Assembly: GCA_029222685.1 (NCBI GenBank)
Contig: JARHVB010000029.1
Location: forward strand, 1-64,000
Origin: Terripilifer ovatus
Lineage (GTDB): Bacteria; Pseudomonadota; Alphaproteobacteria; Rhizobiales; Beijerinckiaceae
Direction of reading: 5' to 3'
DNA: 64,000 bases
Below, piece by piece: positions 25,245 through 34,472 of the stretch; positions within the stretch are counted from its first letter, which is position 1, and the number at the start of each line of letters is the position of its first letter. Under the pieces are notes generated by a model, which was not told the origin of the DNA, searched no databases, and saw only the letters and a list, made by a program, of their open reading frames with translations. The position numbers and the translations under genes were made by a program.

Positions 25245-26033
25245 TCATTTTGCCAGCAGCCCATTTCGGATCGCACTCTCGCTGAAGCTGAAGACCACGT
25301 CGGGATCCGGGAGATTGGCTTTGCGATCCTTTCCTTTGAAATCCAGCCGCGTCAGAAGGTCCCGGATAAGATTTATTCGGGCCTTCGGCTTGTCATCGGC
25401 CCTGACGATTGTCCACGGCGCGCCAATTGAGTGGGTCCGCGCCAGCATTTCATCACGCGCGTCGCTATAGTCCTCCCAGTGCTTCACGGCTACCGCATCG
25501 ATTGGACTGGTCTTCCACTGGGTCAGGGGATCATCCTGCCGCTCTTTGAGCCGCTTCTTCTGCTCCTCTTTTGAAATATCGAGATAATATTTCACTATGG
25601 TGATGCCGCAGTGGACCAGGAGATCTTCGAACATGGGGGCGGTCTTCAGAAATGTTTCGTGTTCCTCCTTCGAGCAAAACTTCATGACGCGCTCGACCCC
25701 CGCGCGGTTGTACCAACTACGATTGAACAGGACGATCTCGCCGGCGACCGGAAGATGTTTGACATATCGCTGAAAATACCACGCCCTGCGGTTGCGGCCT
25801 GAAGGCTTGCCCAGGGCGACCATGCGGGCTTCGCGCGGCGACAGGTGTTCGATGATCCGCTTGATCGTACCGTCCTTGCCGGCGGCATCGCGCCCCTCAA
25901 GGATAACAAGAATCTTTTGCCCGGTCTCGATGACATGGCGTTCCAGCTTCACCAATTCGACCTGTGCAGCCTTCAGGTCAGCTTTTTCGTCGCTCTTTTC
26001 GCGATCCCTGCGTTTCTTTTTGGCGGTATTCAT
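25245..26033 (-). CDS. ppk2: Polyphosphate kinase 2 (PPK2 family), second copy
   Basis: A 262-residue PPK2. Basic N-terminus (MNTAKKKRRDREKSDEKADL), Walker A 'EGRDAAGKDG' at residues 46-55, 'HLSPREARMVALGKPS', 'EIVLFNRSWYNRAGVERVM', and 'QDDPLTQWKTSPIDAVA'. It resembles the copy at 960-1754 across its whole length but with many substitutions, so they are old paralogues or separate acquisitions. I start at 26033; a longer open frame to 26426 reads as Arg/Ser-rich non-coding sequence. A small membrane protein gene lies about 150 bases upstream on the same strand. Confidence 0.95.
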   Translation of the reverse strand: MNTAKKKRRDREKSDEKADLKAAQVELVKLERHVIETGQKILVILEGRDAAGKDGTIKRIIEHLSPREARMVALGKPSGRNRRAWYFQRYVKHLPVAGEIVLFNRSWYNRAGVERVMKFCSKEEHETFLKTAPMFEDLLVHCGITIVKYYLDISKEEQKKRLKERQDDPLTQWKTSPIDAVAVKHWEDYSDARDEMLARTHSIGAPWTIVRADDKPKARINLIRDLLTRLDFKGKDRKANLPDPDVVFSFSESAIRNGLLAK

Positions 26034-26181
26034 TTGCTGGTTCTCGCTTCCAGAGATTGTTCCAAAGTGGCTATTTCGGCCATGGATCTGGACGTCTTTG
26101 GACGTACGAAGCATAGCCGCGCTCGGGTGGCGCAGCCGTTGTGCCGCGCGGTCATTCGGCTGCCAGCGCGGGATGAGAACT

Positions 26182-26469
26182 TCAGTCCCCGATCCAGCGT
26201 CCTGCCAGGTTGTAGCAGTGAGCGATGATCGCTCCGGCAACGCCCCCGGACAGGAATGCGAACGCCGCTCCGATCCCCAACGACGCCGCCGATCCGGGTG
26301 GCTCCAGCGTGAACAAGCCAACGAAAGCGTGGGGGAGAACGGAAGGCAGCCCGAGGGCGACGCCAGCCCAGCACAAAACGAAAAGCGCCAACGTCGAGAA
26401 TGCGCCGGTTGATGCGGCACGCGCATAGCCGAGCCTCGTCGGGGAGGACATCTGAGCCGATTGAGTCAA
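26182..26469 (-). CDS. Small two-helix membrane protein
   Basis: A 95-residue protein with two long hydrophobic segments (about residues 21-43 and 62-84) and a Gly/Ala-rich composition. No family recognised. The start is a TTG at 26469: AGGAG lies eight bases before it, while the in-frame ATG at 26451 has no site. It is located between the MFS/DUF1269 operon and the second PPK2 gene, all on one strand, so co-transcription is possible. Confidence 0.55.
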   Translation of the reverse strand: MTQSAQMSSPTRLGYARAASTGAFSTLALFVLCWAGVALGLPSVLPHAFVGLFTLEPPGSAASLGIGAAFAFLSGGVAGAIIAHCYNLAGRWIGD

Positions 26470-26564
26470 ATCAAAATCTCCTATGTGGATTCACCGGGGG
26501 AACAATGGCCCGGACCGGTAACGGGCGGGAGCCGCCATTGCTGGCGGCTCCGCTGCGTTGTGAA

Positions 26565-27131
26565 TCAGGACGCCACGGGATGAACATGGTCCGTCGGAAG
26601 CGGCGGCATGTCTTGCATGTCTTCATGCACATCTATTTGCAGCGGGTTCATCGATTCAAGAATGGTTCGTGCTTGTTCCATCTCCGCGACGGGGCCATGA
26701 GCCATGATGAGGAAGCCGTCGGCTTTCAGAGCTTCCTCATACTGGATCACGCTGTCCTTCGGTATGCCGAGGCTAAACATGGCGGCCCCAAGCGCGCTCA
26801 GACCGCCGACGATAACCGCCCCTTCGATCGCAGCGAATACCATGGCCGCGAAATGTCCGAGCACCATGACTGGACCGACAACGGGAACCGTCATCAGGAT
26901 GCCGCCGAAGAAAAGGCCCCAGAGGCCGCCCCAGAATGCGCCATTCTGGCCCCAGAACTTGACCCGGTCGCCAGTGTTGTAGAAACCGACGACCTTTTCT
27001 TCCGTGTGATAGCCTTTCCCGACAATGCTGAAATGCTTCATGTCGAGCCCGCCTCCAGCGAGTTTTCGGATGGCAGCTTCCGCTCCGTGATGGTCGCTGA
27101 ATACGGCGACGACTGCGTGGTTCTTCGTCAT
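26565..27131 (-). CDS. DUF1269-like / general-stress-type membrane protein
   Basis: A 188-residue protein. N-terminal ferredoxin-like part 'HAVVAVFSDHHGAEAAIRKL' resembles the domain of YflT/17M stress proteins. A Gly-rich two-helix membrane hairpin follows at about residues 65-120 ('GGLWGLFFGGILMTVPVVGP'), then a second soluble part 'DSVIQYEEALKADGFLIMAH' of the same fold. The arrangement is like DUF1269 proteins. Its ATG overlaps the MFS stop by four bases (ATGA), so it is the third gene of the P-type ATPase operon. A role in metal or membrane stress is inferred from that context. Confidence 0.75.
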   Translation of the reverse strand: MTKNHAVVAVFSDHHGAEAAIRKLAGGGLDMKHFSIVGKGYHTEEKVVGFYNTGDRVKFWGQNGAFWGGLWGLFFGGILMTVPVVGPVMVLGHFAAMVFAAIEGAVIVGGLSALGAAMFSLGIPKDSVIQYEEALKADGFLIMAHGPVAEMEQARTILESMNPLQIDVHEDMQDMPPLPTDHVHPVAS

Positions 27132-28477
27132 GGCAGGCTCCTTTTCGAGTTAAAGTCAGGCGGTTGGAAGGCGTTTTCTCGCAGGCCCGGGTTATTCTGC
27201 GTGTGGTCGTTCTCGCCGGGGCAGGCGGGCTGGCCGAGTTTTCGCGTCACGAGTAGTTTGGGAAGGCCGAGGCTCAACAGGGCGCCCAGGAGTGCTAGCA
27301 GTGTGGCAAGCAGGAACGATGCGTCTGGAAGCGGCGCAACGTCGAATAAAAGTCCCCCAGCTGCCGACCCGACCGACGCGCCGAGGCTTGCCGCTGCTGT
27401 TTGCTTGCCAAGTTCCGCTCCCTGCATCTTTCCGGCCTTGCTTGATATCCAGTAAGTCAGGATCGGCGAAAGTATCCCGGCGCTCGCGGCAACCGCTCCA
27501 ATCACCGCCAGCATCAAAATGAAGTCGGATGCGCGGGAAACAAGAAAAAGACCGGCTGCCAGGACGGCGAGTGCCGGGGCGATGAACCAGCGGGTTGTTT
27601 CTGGCTTGACCCAGGGCGAGAATACGATCGCCTGCACGACGAACATCACGAGGCTGCATTCGGTGAACATCAGGGCGATCTGGTATTGCGTCAGCCCGAG
27701 TTCCTGCTTGCCGCGAAGCGCCAGTCCAACCTCGAACACGCCGACCCCGAGAGAAACAATGAACGCCAGGACGAGCAGCTTTGGCACGAGCCACGTGGCG
27801 GACTTTAAAGGGGAGTGGTCGCGCTTTGGGGCCGCGTCCGCTGGCTTCCTCCCCGGGACGGTCATCGCGGCGGCGACAGCCACGAGAAGAGCAAGAAGCG
27901 CTGTTGCCGCCAACGGAAAACTCAGCGGGCCGACCGTGCTGAAGGCAGGGAACACGTTGGCCGCGGCGCGAGAAATGAAAACGCCGAGCATGGGCCCGAG
28001 CAAAAATCCGCTGATGCCCGCCAGACTGATGAAGGTGAGACGGCGCGCGCGTGCTTCGTCCGTTGTCGCGAGGTCTCCGACCGCGGCAAGCGCGACCGGT
28101 GTGACCGCCGCAGCGAACATGCCGCTCAGAAACCGCTCGGCGTATACCGCAGGGAGGCTCTCGATGAACGCGAAGGTCAACATGGTCGCGCTGAACCCGA
28201 CCAGCCCGATCAGCAGGATGGTGCGGCGTCCGTATCGATCGGACATGTGTCCCCATGCCGGAGCGAAGAGAAACAGCGACAACATGTAGAGGCCGGTCAG
28301 CAGGCCCGTGGAACGGGAAACTTGCGCCGCATCGCCACTCGCGCCCAGCAAACGCTCGATCAGATAGGGAAGGAGCGGCAGAATAATGCCGTAACCCATG
28401 GACACCGTGAAAACCGACAGCATCAGCACAAGCTGAGTGCTGGGCGGGATGCCGGTTGAGGCGGCCCGGTAAATCAT
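27128..28477 (-). CDS. MFS transporter (drug/metal efflux type)
   Basis: A 449-residue 12-helix transporter of the major facilitator superfamily. Motif A is present between TM2 and TM3: '[20 protein letters not shown]'. '[20 protein letters not shown]' and '[16 protein letters not shown]' (motif C-like) point to the DHA1 antiporter group. The start at 28477 overlaps the P-type ATPase stop as ATGA; longer frames upstream lie inside the ATPase gene. Substrate unknown. Its tight coupling to a metal ATPase suggests efflux of a metal, metal complex or co-toxin. Confidence 0.9.
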   Translation of the reverse strand: MIYRAASTGIPPSTQLVLMLSVFTVSMGYGIILPLLPYLIERLLGASGDAAQVSRSTGLLTGLYMLSLFLFAPAWGHMSDRYGRRTILLIGLVGFSATMLTFAFIESLPAVYAERFLSGMFAAAVTPVALAAVGDLATTDEARARRLTFISLAGISGFLLGPMLGVFISRAAANVFPAFSTVGPLSFPLAATALLALLVAVAAAMTVPGRKPADAAPKRDHSPLKSATWLVPKLLVLAFIVSLGVGVFEVGLALRGKQELGLTQYQIALMFTECSLVMFVVQAIVFSPWVKPETTRWFIAPALAVLAAGLFLVSRASDFILMLAVIGAVAASAGILSPILTYWISSKAGKMQGAELGKQTAAASLGASVGSAAGGLLFDVAPLPDASFLLATLLALLGALLSLGLPKLLVTRKLGQPACPGENDHTQNNPGLRENAFQPPDFNSKRSLP

Positions 28478-31203
28478 ACCGCCGCCTTCGCATTGGCAGG
28501 AGCGGAATCGGTTTGGGTTGCGGCTGGCGGCGCAGCCGCGCTCTCGGGGACAATGCCCGTCAGCTTCGTACGCTTCAACATCAACGCATTTATAGCTACT
28601 ATTAGCGTGCTTCCGGACATTGACAGCGCCGCGACTTCCGGGCTCAGTACGAAGGGATACAATACCCCCGCGGCGAGCGGAAACGCTATGACGTTGTAGC
28701 CTACCGCCCACCAAAGGTTCTGGTGCATCTTTCGCAACGTCGCGCGCGAAAGCTCGATCGCGGCGACGATGTCATAGGGGTCGCTCTTCATCAGCACCAC
28801 ATCGGCGCTTTCCATCGCGACGTCGGTGCCGGCGCCGATGGCAAACCCCACATCGGCCTGGGTCAGGGCTGGCGCGTCGTTGACGCCGTCGCCCACCATT
28901 CCAACCTTTTTCCCGCTGCTCTGGAGAGACTTCACCTTCTCGGCTTTCTGGCTCGGCAGCACGTCGGCCAACACGGTTTCGATGCCGAGATCCGAGGCGA
29001 TGCGTCTGGCGGTGGCCGCGTTGTCGCCGGTCAGCATCACCACTTCGATCTTCAGTTCGCGAAGTTTTGCCACCGTCGCCCTGGAGGTGGGCCTGACCGC
29101 GTCTGCGATGGCGACGAGGCCTATCACGCGCGCGGCCAGCGACACATGGACGACCGTACGACCATCCCCCTGCAGACGAGTGGCTTCGGCCTCCAGACTA
29201 CCGAGTGCGAGCTTTTGCGTATCCATCAACAGCCTGTTGCCGAGAAACACGGTTCCCGCGGCAGTCTCGGCGCGCGCTCCCATGCCATCGAGGCTTTCAA
29301 AGCCAGTCGGCGCCGCGACGTTGAGTTTTTCCGCCCGGCGCAGAATTGCCTGAGCAAGCGGATGGGCGGACCCCTGCTCGACCGCCGCGGCTGCGGTGAG
29401 CACCACGTCCTCGGTCACTCCCTCCGCTGTCACGATTTCCACGACCTCGGGCTGGCCGACGGTAAGCGTACCGGTCTTGTCGAAGACGATGACATTCAGT
29501 CTGGTGGCGTCTTCAAGCGCCGAGGCGTTCTTGAACAGAATGCCGTGCGTTGCCCCCAGGCCTGTGCTCACCATGACCGCCATCGGCGTCGCCAGTCCCA
29601 ACGCATCCGGGCAGGCGATCACGAAGACTGTGATGGTCATGGTCATCGCAAACAGCAATGGCTGCCCAATCCACCAGAACCACACGGCAAAGGTCGCGAG
29701 GCCGATAACGATTGCGGCAATCACCAGCCATTGCGCGGCCTTGTCCGCAAGGAGCTGAGCGGGGGCCTTGGAGTTCTGCGCTTCCTGCACAAGTTTTACG
29801 ATTTGCGCCAGCGCTGACTCGGCCCCAACCTTCGTCGCCTTGTAGCGAAAGCTACCGCTTTTGTTAATCGTGGCGCCGATTACTGTGGAGCCTGGCCTCT
29901 TTTGCACGGGCATCGATTCGCCGGTGAGCATGGACTCATCGACGAGCGAGTCCCCGGTCTCCACGGTGCCATCGACCGGGATCTTGCCGCCGGGTCGCAT
30001 CACCACAATTTCGCCGGCCAGCACCTCTGCCGTCGGAACTTCAGTCTCTGCTCCGTTGCGGATGACAGACGCCATTGCCGGAGCGAGATTCATAAGCGCG
30101 GTGATAGCGGAGGATGCACCCGCGCGGGCGCGCATTTCCAGCCAATGGCCGAGCAAGATAAAAACCAGCAGAACGGCTGCGGCTTCAAAGAACTGGCCGC
30201 CGTCCTTGAAGAAAAAAGTGGTCGCGACGCTGAAGACGTACCCGGTGCCGACACTCAAAACGATCAGCGCCGCCATGCCAAGGGTCCCCTTCCTGAGCCC
30301 CCGCCACGCGGAAACAAAAAACGGCCAGCTCGGATAGAGAATCGCGGCGCTTGCGAAAAAAAACAGCCACAGGTTGAGCTCCAGCCTGAACGGCGGCGCC
30401 GGCGGTTTGAAGAAGCCCCCCATCGGGGCGTAGACAAAGATCGGCACGGTAAAGATCAAGCAGATCCAGAAGCGGTTGCGCATGTCGCGCACCATGGCTG
30501 GCAGGTCACTCCCGCCATGGCCCATTTCATGTGCCATATCAGCAGACATTCCAGCATTTGAGACCGGCGCATTGTGGCCCTCTTGACTGCCGGCCTTGGG
30601 AGTTGTGGATGCAGACTCCTGTTTGGGTGCGACGGATGCTGCCGCGTCCGGCTTCGCGGGGGTTCCACCTGTCGCCGCCTGTCCGGTTGGCGACGCGGGC
30701 GCCGCATCCGGTTTGGCCGCAACCGCCGGCGATGCTTCCGGGCTGGCTGCGTCGACGTGTGCTGCGTCCGGCCCGACGGAAGGCGCGGGTGCGGTCGTTG
30801 AACTCTTTGGCGCAGCGGGTGCCAGCGCTGAAGGCCGTACGCCCGGTGTTGCGTCACCCCCCTGGCCTGCTGCGGGAGCCGCACTCGCGAGTGGTGGGGA
30901 AGTCGCGGCTGGAGCTGATTTCGGCGTATCGAGTTCGGGCGTCCCGCCCGCTACTGGATGACTGTTAGCAAGTTCGATCGCCGGAGCGGCGGGGGCTGCG
31001 GCAGACTGAAATCCGCTTTGACGCACGGCGGACTTGATATCACCGACATCGAGGCGGGTTTCGTCGTAACGCACCGTTGCGCTTCCCGCAGCGTGATTTA
31101 CGGTAACGCTTTCGACGCCCGCCACCTCGCCAATCCGCTTTTCCACTCCAACTACGCTCAAGACAGAGAGCATGTCGTGCACTTCAATTACGCTCGTTTT
31201 CAT
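28474..31203 (-). CDS. CopB-like heavy-metal P1B-type ATPase with CPD motif
   Basis: A 909-residue transporter. Residues about 1-70 form an HMA-like fold without the CxxC pair ('[20 protein letters not shown]'). About 70-245 is an Ala/Pro/Thr-rich linker ending in a Met/His patch ([13 protein letters not shown]). Eight TM helices and the P-type core follow: '[20 protein letters not shown]' (actuator), '[14 protein letters not shown]' (C531-P532-D533), 'DKTGTL' (D575), '[12 protein letters not shown]'. The last helix has '[13 protein letters not shown]', as in P1B-3 (CopB) pumps, which normally carry CPH. The start is at 31203 (AGAGG before). First gene of an overlapping operon with MFS and DUF1269-like genes. 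Likely Cu or Ag export; metal unproven. Confidence 0.9.
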   Translation of the reverse strand: MKTSVIEVHDMLSVLSVVGVEKRIGEVAGVESVTVNHAAGSATVRYDETRLDVGDIKSAVRQSGFQSAAAPAAPAIELANSHPVAGGTPELDTPKSAPAATSPPLASAAPAAGQGGDATPGVRPSALAPAAPKSSTTAPAPSVGPDAAHVDAASPEASPAVAAKPDAAPASPTGQAATGGTPAKPDAAASVAPKQESASTTPKAGSQEGHNAPVSNAGMSADMAHEMGHGGSDLPAMVRDMRNRFWICLIFTVPIFVYAPMGGFFKPPAPPFRLELNLWLFFFASAAILYPSWPFFVSAWRGLRKGTLGMAALIVLSVGTGYVFSVATTFFFKDGGQFFEAAAVLLVFILLGHWLEMRARAGASSAITALMNLAPAMASVIRNGAETEVPTAEVLAGEIVVMRPGGKIPVDGTVETGDSLVDESMLTGESMPVQKRPGSTVIGATINKSGSFRYKATKVGAESALAQIVKLVQEAQNSKAPAQLLADKAAQWLVIAAIVIGLATFAVWFWWIGQPLLFAMTMTITVFVIACPDALGLATPMAVMVSTGLGATHGILFKNASALEDATRLNVIVFDKTGTLTVGQPEVVEIVTAEGVTEDVVLTAAAAVEQGSAHPLAQAILRRAEKLNVAAPTGFESLDGMGARAETAAGTVFLGNRLLMDTQKLALGSLEAEATRLQGDGRTVVHVSLAARVIGLVAIADAVRPTSRATVAKLRELKIEVVMLTGDNAATARRIASDLGIETVLADVLPSQKAEKVKSLQSSGKKVGMVGDGVNDAPALTQADVGFAIGAGTDVAMESADVVLMKSDPYDIVAAIELSRATLRKMHQNLWWAVGYNVIAFPLAAGVLYPFVLSPEVAALSMSGSTLIVAINALMLKRTKLTGIVPESAAAPPAATQTDSAPANAKAAV

Positions 31204-31556
31204 CACGCCTCTCTTTAACGGTGCCTGTCGAGAATGACCCGTTAGCTCTTCGATTGCTTGATCGTTGCCCGTATTCGAGGTTCGAAGAATTTGGCTGGAA
31301 TAATACCAACCCGTGCCCACTCATGAGCGGTGACGTTGTGAAGCCAACCTGAGAAACGCTTCATCCTGCGCGGTGGACACGAAAAACGCGCATTCAATAA
31401 GGCCCTGCGGTATCGCGTAGAAATCCGTGAAGAAAACTTCTGCGCCAGAGCCAGAAACGGATTCTAAGGCTTTCAGCGTCCCTCGAATCCGACGTTCGGT
31501 AAAAAAAGGACGACTTGAACCGAGCGTCGGATCGAGACTGGCTGCCTTTGGCCGTT
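31204..31556. other. Upstream region of the ATPase operon
   Basis: About 350 bases. On the minus strand a protein-like stretch (VFFTDFYAIPQGLIECAFFV...) ends at a stop at 31321. It has no start or known family and may be a remnant. The ATPase promoter should lie in 31204-31320; I see no FNR-like or CsoR-like site there. Confidence 0.35.
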
Positions 31557-31931
31557 TTACGTGTGTTTGGCATTGCCCTCCGTATCGCCATGCCCTTCTT
31601 CCCAAGCCATTACGCATGCCGCGGCCACGGCCGATGCACCCCCGCGCCAAACCCATCCTACCGGCAAAAAGCGATTTGGCTGGTCTGTAATTGTCTCGGT
31701 CGGCTGAAACGACACCTCCAGGTCAGACTCGACCTGCATAAGGTTTTCAGGAAGGAGCAGGAATTCGCCGGTCTGATGGTCATGCATGTGCGGCATGAAA
31801 ATGCCGAGTTTGTATTCAGATAGTCTGCAAAGCATCGCCTGCACCTCCGGCAGGCGGATCGCGGCCTGCGCAGTTATCAACGATTCTGGCAGACCCCGGG
31901 CGCTTCCTTGTGAAACATTCGCTACCGTCAT
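31557..31931 (-). CDS. Unknown protein with PHMHDHQTG motif
   Basis: A 124-residue protein of unknown family. The central part reads LCRLSEYKLGIFMPHMHDHQ followed by TGEFLLLPENLMQVESDLEV. The His/Met cluster PHMHDH is a plausible metal site. A C-terminal hydrophobic stretch 'GGASAVAAACVMAWEEGHGD' could be a tail anchor. The start at 31931 is set by GGAG six bases before; an in-frame start at 31988 has none. It lies between HMA-type genes upstream and the P-type ATPase downstream on the same strand, so a metal-related role is inferred from context only. Confidence 0.6.
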   Translation of the reverse strand: MTVANVSQGSARGLPESLITAQAAIRLPEVQAMLCRLSEYKLGIFMPHMHDHQTGEFLLLPENLMQVESDLEVSFQPTETITDQPNRFLPVGWVWRGGASAVAAACVMAWEEGHGDTEGNAKHT

Positions 31932-32052
31932 GATGCTCTCCTGCTCGGATGATATTGACCCAATTGAAGTGGCCAGGTCAGTTTCCAATTGCTTTGCTTT
32001 GAGGCAGCAACAACCTCACTATTTCCGACAACCGCGCAAGACGAGTTGAGTT

Positions 32053-32577
32053 CTAACTTTTGCCCGGCGCAGCTTTGTCTTTTTGTCCGCCGTCTGCAGG
32101 AACGGAACCCGCAGGCATTGCGGTCGCGGCATCGGGCGCTGATTTCGGAGCAGCGGGCTTGGGCGCGGGTGCGGCGGCTGGTCCAGCCGGGGACGAGCTC
32201 GCCGCGGAGGGTATTGTTTTTGGCGCCGCGCCGTCTGGTGGTGCATTGTCCTGCTGTGCGGCCCCTGCGGAAACGCCGCCTGCCGCGGCAGGCGGCGGCG
32301 TTTTTGGCGCCCCGGTTGCGTGGGCTGGAGGTAGGGCGCCGTGACCGCTGCCCGACGGAGCGCCGGAGGGGGCGGCGGATTCATACCCGCTCTGCCGCAC
32401 GTCCGAATGGATATCCGCGATATTGAGTCGGGTTTCGTCATAACGCACCGTTGCGCTTCCCGCAGCGTAGTTCACGGTAACGCTTTCGACGCCAGGCACC
32501 TCGCCAATCCGCTTTTCGACTCCGACGACGCTCAATACAGAGAGCATGTCGCGCACTTCCATAACGCTCGTTTTCAT
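32053..32577 (-). CDS. CxxC-less HMA-like domain with long Ala/Pro tail
   Basis: A 174-residue protein. Residues 1-68 repeat the N-terminus of the P-type ATPase at 28474-31203 almost exactly ([20 protein letters not shown]..., with [20 protein letters not shown]), an HMA-like ferredoxin fold without the metal-binding CxxC. From 69 on it is an Ala/Pro/Ser/Gly low-complexity tail to the stop. At DNA level 32432-32577 and 31058-31203 differ at only about 13 of 146 bases, so one copied the other recently. It is the ATPase N-terminus detached from its pump. Start at 32577 by homology; CGCGATG context. Role unknown; regulatory docking domain possible. Confidence 0.75.
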   Translation of the reverse strand: MKTSVMEVRDMLSVLSVVGVEKRIGEVPGVESVTVNYAAGSATVRYDETRLNIADIHSDVRQSGYESAAPSGAPSGSGHGALPPAHATGAPKTPPPAAAGGVSAGAAQQDNAPPDGAAPKTIPSAASSSPAGPAAAPAPKPAAPKSAPDAATAMPAGSVPADGGQKDKAAPGKS

Positions 32578-32596
32578 CGCGCTTCTCCTGTTCGCC

Positions 32597-32851
32597 TCAC
32601 CCGCAGCAACCGCCCCCGGTTTTGGAACTAGGAGCCGCGCTGGACGGATCAACGCCATAACCCGCGCCTTTAACAGCCGATTTCAACCGATCCGGTGAGA
32701 TCAGCCGCTCGTCGTATTGCACCGTCGCTTCGCCGGCCCGCAGGGAAACTTTCACGTCACCGACCCCGGGCATGGCCTTCAGCGCATGCGTCACTTTTGT
32801 GATGCAGCCCCCGCAAGTCATTCCCGTCACTTTCAACTGTTCGGTTTGCAT
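32597..32851 (-). CDS. copZ: CopZ-like HMA metallochaperone
   Basis: An 84-residue HMA protein with the canonical metal site 'VTGMTCGGCITKVTHALKAM' (C14 and C17 as CxxC) and the fold completed by 'VKVSLRAGEATVQYDERLIS' and 'LKSAVKGAGYGV'. It adds a C-terminal GGGCCG tail with two more cysteines, unusual for CopZ. It would carry Cu(I) or a similar soft metal in the cytoplasm to a P-type ATPase. The next gene (20 bases downstream) encodes the CxxC-less HMA protein, so metal-binding and non-binding HMA proteins are neighbours. Start at 32851 chosen over 32863 by homology. Confidence 0.88.
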   Translation of the reverse strand: MQTEQLKVTGMTCGGCITKVTHALKAMPGVGDVKVSLRAGEATVQYDERLISPDRLKSAVKGAGYGVDPSSAAPSSKTGGGCCG

Positions 32852-33391
32852 GTGTAGCCTCATTGCCAGGTTGAAAAATCATACGGCAGCCATCGCCTGT
32901 TCATTCAGAACCCGCTACAGCGCCCGTCTTTTAGCGCCGTAGCGTTGCGGCCAAGATTGGCATGCCGGACGATAATGCCCCGGCGCCGGGTAAGATTCTT
33001 TGCTCTGAATCAACAAATCTGATTCGTAACAACCAACCGGCAGGCCTGATGCAAATGGAGGCGTGTGCAAGCTGGGGGTTAACCAGGGGGATAGCCCCGG
33101 ACTCTAACTCATATCCGACTGAAATTTTCAGAGCCCCCGGCCCGCGATTTCGTTCGTTTGCGTGACGATTGGGATCGGCGACGCCTCGGGCGGGTATCGG
33201 ACATCACTTTCGATCACGAAACCAGACGAGTTGATCCAACCTCGAATGCGCCTGTCATTGATTGCCGTCTCCGCATCTCGAGAGCGCACCGACGGACTCG
33301 CGACGAACTTCCACAGGAAAGCCTGCTCCGAGACTTCGCCAGCCGGCTGAATTGATTCCTCGAGAAATCGTCGTTTGCCACAAACAACAGT
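32852..33391. other. Stretch without a convincing gene
   Basis: About 540 bases. A small inverted repeat (GAATCA...TGATTC, 33007-33025) and short frames only. No family recognised. Confidence 0.4.
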
Positions 33392-33520
33392 TCATGGATT
33401 TTTTCGATTGTATGAGAGGACAGCCACTCCCACTCCGATCAGGACGATCACAAGGAGCCCTATTCCTCCAAAGCCTCCCATTCCCCAACCCATTCCCCAT
33501 CCGTCGCTTCCGTTCATCAT
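33392..33520 (-). CDS. Small Gly/Trp/Met-rich single-helix membrane protein
   Basis: 42 residues. MMNGSDGWGMGWGMGGFGGI is followed by one hydrophobic helix of about 17 residues and a basic end (YNRKNP). The ATG at 33520 follows GGTGAG by five bases. Small W-G-M-G membrane peptides of this type are common beside copper and DUF305 genes. The function is unknown. No neighbour is close enough for a certain operon. Confidence 0.5.
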   Translation of the reverse strand: MMNGSDGWGMGWGMGGFGGIGLLVIVLIGVGVAVLSYNRKNP

Positions 33521-33762
33521 CGTTGCTCACCATCTAGTTCGGGGTAGGCCCTGCAACGCCGGACGGCGCCCAACAGACGGGCCTCGGGATCGCGCGAACG
33601 GATCAAGAATTGAAATCAGGGAGCAGTTGCCCGCCGCCTGGATAGAAGCGATGCCACGGCGCCGGTCATGAGTCTTTGATCTCGGTTAAGTCGGCAAGTA
33701 GGAAGCGCCAAGAACGTCGATTTCGACGAGCACCGTCAAAGCAGGATATGCGACACGCAAAA

Positions 33763-34111
33763 TCAAGCCCTTGGCAAACTCGGGAAGGAAGAGACCAAAT
33801 CATCAACCGAGCAGTTGCAGGAGCCGAGGCGCACGTCGATACCAGCGGCGCGCAACTTCTCTTTTTCGGGTTCGTCGATAAAACCGCAGATTAGTCTTCG
33901 CGGCTTTAATTCGAGAATGAGATCGCACGCCAGCTTCGCGCCCGTGCGATCACGCGGATGGAATTCCTTCGGTCCGCCGACGGAGCCAAACAACAGGACA
34001 CCATCGCACTTGGTGAAGAACGGACAAAGTATCGGCATGGAGTCCAGGTTCATCACCAAGACTGCCGTCCCGACCCCCCGCTTCCGAAGAAACCGATGGC
34101 GAATGCGCCAT
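33763..34111 (-). pseudogene. Six-Cys NifX-like protein, second copy, with one-base frameshift
   Basis: From the ATG at 34111 (GAGGAG three bases before) the frame reads MAHSPSVSSEAGG. After a C6 run (34074-34079, G6 in the gene) it must shift by one base to continue TAVLVMNLDSMPILCPFFTK, with 'CDLILELKPRRLICGFIDEP' and 'GIDVRLGSCNCSVDDLV'. Repaired, it is 115 residues, exactly the length of the copy at 5052-5399, with all six cysteines conserved. A single homopolymer indel could be an assembly error, in which case the gene is intact. It is divergent from the Cys-rich gene across a perfect FNR-like box. Confidence 0.75.
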
Positions 34112-34472
34112 AAACTCCTCGACGAGTCAATATTCCGCTTCAAAATCAGCCCGGGACGAAGCCTGAACTTTAACGTCACTCAGACATCGAACCATTGACC
34201 ATTCTCGCGCATGCAACGTGCATTTTTACCGACCAGCATGAATTGATCTGGATCAATGCGCCGCCCACCCGGTCGCAGATATTTTCCTAAGCGTTGGAGG
34301 GTCAAGGGAATCCCGCTGAAACGAGAGAGGCTCAAAGATTACAGCGTCCACATTCACTCCTGCAACATTGAGGGAGCGCTGCATAAGCTACTACGGTTTC
34401 ATTAAATCTCTGTTCGGGAACTTTCTGCGACGCTCCAGGTTATGAACTCACTGCCTCCAATAGGGATTACTC
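34112..34472. other. Divergent promoter region with perfect FNR-like box
   Basis: About 360 bases between the NifX-like and Cys-rich genes. The palindrome at 34243-34256 is the only clear element. Confidence 0.6.
34243..34256. promoter_or_regulatory. Perfect FNR/FixK-like box
   Basis: TTGATCTGGATCAA is a perfect TTGAT-N4-ATCAA palindrome, 131 bases from the NifX-like start and 216 from the Cys-rich start. Same relative position as 4911-4924 in the inverted module. Confidence 0.8.

Noticed and set aside
26461..26474. TTGAGTCAAATCAA, an FNR-like match
   Set aside because: It overlaps the TTG start and ribosome-binding area of the small membrane gene, so a role as activator site is unlikely.
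27519..28289. Long plus-strand open frames opposite the MFS gene
   Set aside because: Arg/Ser/Ala-rich composition, no ribosome-binding site and a clear real gene on the other strand. Shadow of high-GC coding DNA.
28723..29817. 364-codon plus-strand frame opposite the P-type ATPase
   Set aside because: His/Arg/Gly-rich shadow of the ATPase codons. No domain or start signal.
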